Below, in pieces: positions 22,667-24,307 of a stretch of DNA of 24,307 bases. The stretch's first letter is position 1. Each line of letters begins with the position of its first letter. A program made the position numbers and the translations under genes. The notes under the pieces are model-generated. The model worked only from the letters and a program-made list of their open reading frames with translations. It searched no databases and was not told the origin of the DNA. The stretch comes from Hyphomonadaceae bacterium UBA2389 (GTDB taxonomy: Bacteria; Pseudomonadota; Alphaproteobacteria; Caulobacterales; Aquidulcibacteraceae): positions 1 to 24,307 of the forward strand of contig DDSN01000012.1 in assembly GCA_002343395.1 (NCBI GenBank), read 5' to 3'.

Positions 22667-24103
22667 TTGTCCGAAACGTCGAACGCCGGTGGCCTGTCCG
22701 GCATGATTCCGCGCGGGTCGTTGGGCCTGAAGCTGTTGCTCGTGTGCTTGCTTGTGCTGGTCATGGGGGTGCCGCTGATCATGGTCGGCGCGTTGGTCGC
22801 CGAGCGGCAGGCGCGGGCGACTTCCGTTACCGGTGAAATCGGCGCGCGCGCCGGCGGCGTGCAGAACGTCGGCGGCCCGATGCTGCTGGTGCCTTACCAG
22901 CGGTTGGTCGAAGCTACGGACGATCAAGGCCGCACGCAACGGCGCACCGAACGCGGCTCATATGTGATTTTCGCCGAAACCGGGTCCGCGGACGCCACGC
23001 TCGAGGTGCAGGAGCGGCGGCGCGGCATCTATCGCGCTGCTGTCTACACGGCGACGACGGATTTCGACGCCGCCTTTAGGCCAAGCACTGCGCTGGAGAA
23101 CGTCGATCCCAGCTATCGTTTTGACTGGACGCAAGCGCGCATCATTATGTTCGTGAGCGACAGCCGCGCCATTCGCAATGCTGCGGAGCTTCGCTTTCAG
23201 GATGGCGCCACCGCGACCTTCGAACCGGTGTCGGATCTGAGCGTGCCCGGGCAGGCCGCCATGGCGTCCTATCCCGATACGAGTTCAAGCGTCGCGCCGG
23301 CGTATCAGCTGCCCGGGCTCCAGGCGTTCTCAGCGCCCGCGCGGCTTGTTGGCGGACCGCGTGACTTCAGCATTGAAACGCGGCTCGAATTGACGGGCGC
23401 GCAAAGGTTTGCGCTCGCGGCGTTCGCGCAAGACACCGCCGCCACCATTCGCGGCGATCGCCGCGACACGCGCGCGGAGGGTTATTTCCAATCCTCGGAG
23501 GCGCTGTCGCCAAGCGATGCTGGGTTTGTCGTATCTTGGCGCGTGCCATTCGTCGCGCGGGGTCTGGAGAAGGCCGCAAATCTCGCGACGTTCAATCTCA
23601 GTCTCGCCGCGTCGCGCGATATGGCGGTGAGTTTCGTGGCCTCCGACGATATCTATCGAGGCGTCATTCGCGCGGTGACGTACGGGATCATGTTCATCGG
23701 CATCGTGTTCCTGGCCACGCTGATTTTCGAGGTCATCAGCGGGAAGAAGGCGCACCCGGCGCAGTACGTGTTGGTCGGGCTTGCGCAATGCGTGTTTTAT
23801 CTGCTGCTGCTGGCGATCACGGAGATCATCGGCTTCACGCCAGCGTTTTTCATCGCGGCGGCGGCGACGGTGGGTTTGCTTGCCTTCTATGCTGGGGCGT
23901 CCTTCCGCTCGGCGGCGGTCGGTATCCGGGCCCTGGTGGGCCTCAGCGGGCTCTACGCGGCGATGTACGTGTTGATGACGCTGGAGGATTTTGCACTGCT
24001 GGCGGGCTCGGTCGTGGCGTTCGCCGTCATTGCCGCCACCATGATCGCCACCCGGCGTATCGACTGGTACGGGCGGGGACACGGCAAACTTGATAACATC
24101 TGA
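22667..24103 (+). CDS. creD: CreD-family inner membrane protein
   Basis: 478 residues from TTG 22667, which has a strong GGGAGG five bases upstream; ATG 22703 is a possible later start. The first transmembrane helix is at about 20-43 (LKLLLVCLLVLVMGVPLIMV). A large periplasmic domain contains VGGPMLLVPY and RRGIYRAAVYTATT, both typical of CreD. Several helices follow from about residue 338 (GIMFIGIVFLATLIFEVIS) to the end, including HPAQYVLVGLAQCVFYLLLL, a hallmark segment of the family. CreD is part of the CreBC regulon in enterobacteria and affects envelope integrity and beta-lactam or colicin response. No creA, creB or creC lies in this window. Confidence 0.92.
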   Translation: MSETSNAGGLSGMIPRGSLGLKLLLVCLLVLVMGVPLIMVGALVAERQARATSVTGEIGARAGGVQNVGGPMLLVPYQRLVEATDDQGRTQRRTERGSYVIFAETGSADATLEVQERRRGIYRAAVYTATTDFDAAFRPSTALENVDPSYRFDWTQARIIMFVSDSRAIRNAAELRFQDGATATFEPVSDLSVPGQAAMASYPDTSSSVAPAYQLPGLQAFSAPARLVGGPRDFSIETRLELTGAQRFALAAFAQDTAATIRGDRRDTRAEGYFQSSEALSPSDAGFVVSWRVPFVARGLEKAANLATFNLSLAASRDMAVSFVASDDIYRGVIRAVTYGIMFIGIVFLATLIFEVISGKKAHPAQYVLVGLAQCVFYLLLLAITEIIGFTPAFFIAAAATVGLLAFYAGASFRSAAVGIRALVGLSGLYAAMYVLMTLEDFALLAGSVVAFAVIAATMIATRRIDWYGRGHGKLDNI

Positions 24104-24118
24104 CATGCGCGCTATTCT
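24090..24118 (+). promoter_or_regulatory. Putative promoter of AbrB-type antitoxin gene
   Basis: TTGATA (24090-24095) and TATTCT (24113-24118) are separated by exactly 17 bp. The -35 overlaps the last codons of creD. Transcription would begin near 24125, inside the inverted repeat at 24112-24139. Confidence 0.55.
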
Positions 24119-24139
24119 TACTTTGACAAGTAAGGATAG
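24112..24139. promoter_or_regulatory. Inverted-repeat operator candidate
   Basis: ctattcttactt (24112-24123) and aagtaaggatag (24128-24139) are inverted repeats with 11 of 12 positions matching and a tgac spacer. The repeat covers the -10 box and start site of the promoter and the ribosome-binding AAGGA. AbrB/MazE-type antitoxins usually repress their own promoter through such palindromes. Confidence 0.65.
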
Positions 24140-24144
24140 TTGCC

Positions 24145-24307
24145 ATGCGGATTACTTCAAAGGGTCAGGTGACGATCCCAGAGGCGGTGCGGGAGCGCGC
24201 CGGTCTTATGCCGGGCACCGATGTGGAGTTCGAGGTTGACACCAATGGTGCGGTGCGGCTCGTCAAGGCAGGCAAGGCTGGCAAACGGAAAACCCGCGGC
24301 CAAGGTT
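24145..24307 (+). CDS. AbrB/MazE/SpoVT-type DNA-binding antitoxin (cut by window end)
   Basis: The first 54 residues of a swapped-hairpin AbrB-fold protein. MRITSKGQVTIPEAVRERAG is the classical N-terminal signature. PGTDVEFEVDTNGAVRLVKA completes the DNA-binding fold, and a lysine-rich linker (GKAGKRKTRGQG) begins before the sequence ends. Such proteins are commonly VapB/MazE-like antitoxins encoded just before a PIN-domain or MazF toxin, but the partner lies beyond the window. AAGGA about eight bases before ATG 24145 is the ribosome-binding site. Confidence 0.9.
   Translation, partial: MRITSKGQVTIPEAVRERAGLMPGTDVEFEVDTNGAVRLVKAGKAGKRKTRGQG

Noticed and set aside
24123..24128. TTGACA as -35 of the antitoxin promoter
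   Set aside because: A -10 at proper spacing would fall inside the coding start. The pair at 24090 and 24113 fits much better, and these bases form the centre of the inverted repeat.

Overview
This is high-GC DNA from the chromosome of an alphaproteobacterium. The evidence is gene content and family variants: an rplU-rpmA pair, sdhC-sdhD-sdhA in alphaproteobacterial form, and a mesaconyl-CoA hydratase of the ethylmalonyl-CoA pathway type. Many GTG/TTG starts and two families of GC-rich palindromic intergenic repeats also fit. A Caulobacterales/Hyphomonadaceae-like host is my best guess, but the sequence alone does not prove it. Nearly all of the window is ordinary chromosomal coding sequence, packed tightly with many 1-65 bp overlaps. 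I see no prophage, transposase, CRISPR array, tRNA or rRNA, and no gene-free stretch longer than about 300 bp.

Layout. Positions 1-2.4 kb are the most accessory part. A DUF4760-like small protein lies between palindromic repeats. A minus-strand MmeI-like restriction-methylation gene has lost its C-terminal third or more exactly where such a repeat begins. From 2.4 to 5.0 kb come rplU-rpmA, with a recognisable promoter and a strong intrinsic terminator, then a RimJ/RimL-type acetyltransferase and asd. From 5.0 to 7.3 kb a same-strand run (GNAT acetyltransferase, RarD-like permease, PPP-type phosphatase) is interrupted by two different repeat elements. One of these sits at the 5' end of rarD and seems to have replaced its original start. 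From 7.2 to 10.3 kb the minus strand carries a GT87-type membrane glycosyltransferase, a class-C beta-lactamase-like serine hydrolase and a pyridoxal kinase.

From 10.4 to 15.3 kb there is a CoA-ester lyase and, 3 kb further on, mesaconyl-CoA hydratase. Both chemistries belong to C5-CoA metabolism (mesaconyl-CoA, methylmalyl-CoA, malyl-CoA). Between them lie a predicted exported TIM-barrel glycosidase-like protein and a coupled minus-strand pair, an SDR-DoxX fusion and a DUF2269 protein. From 15.3 to 17.0 kb is an exported DUF885 metallopeptidase-like protein. From 17.2 to 19.95 kb is sdhC-sdhD-sdhA, followed by a tiny predicted lipoprotein and not by sdhB. From 20 to 24.1 kb are an AsmA-family protein, a small three-helix membrane protein and a CreD-family membrane protein. 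The window ends inside an AbrB/MazE-type antitoxin gene. Its upstream region contains a well-formed promoter overlapped by a 28 bp inverted repeat that looks like an autoregulatory operator.

I did not find a clearly new multi-gene system. The best leads are the repeat elements that truncate a restriction enzyme and supply ribosome-binding sequence to neighbouring genes, the small lipoprotein in place of sdhB, and the antitoxin promoter/operator at the right edge.
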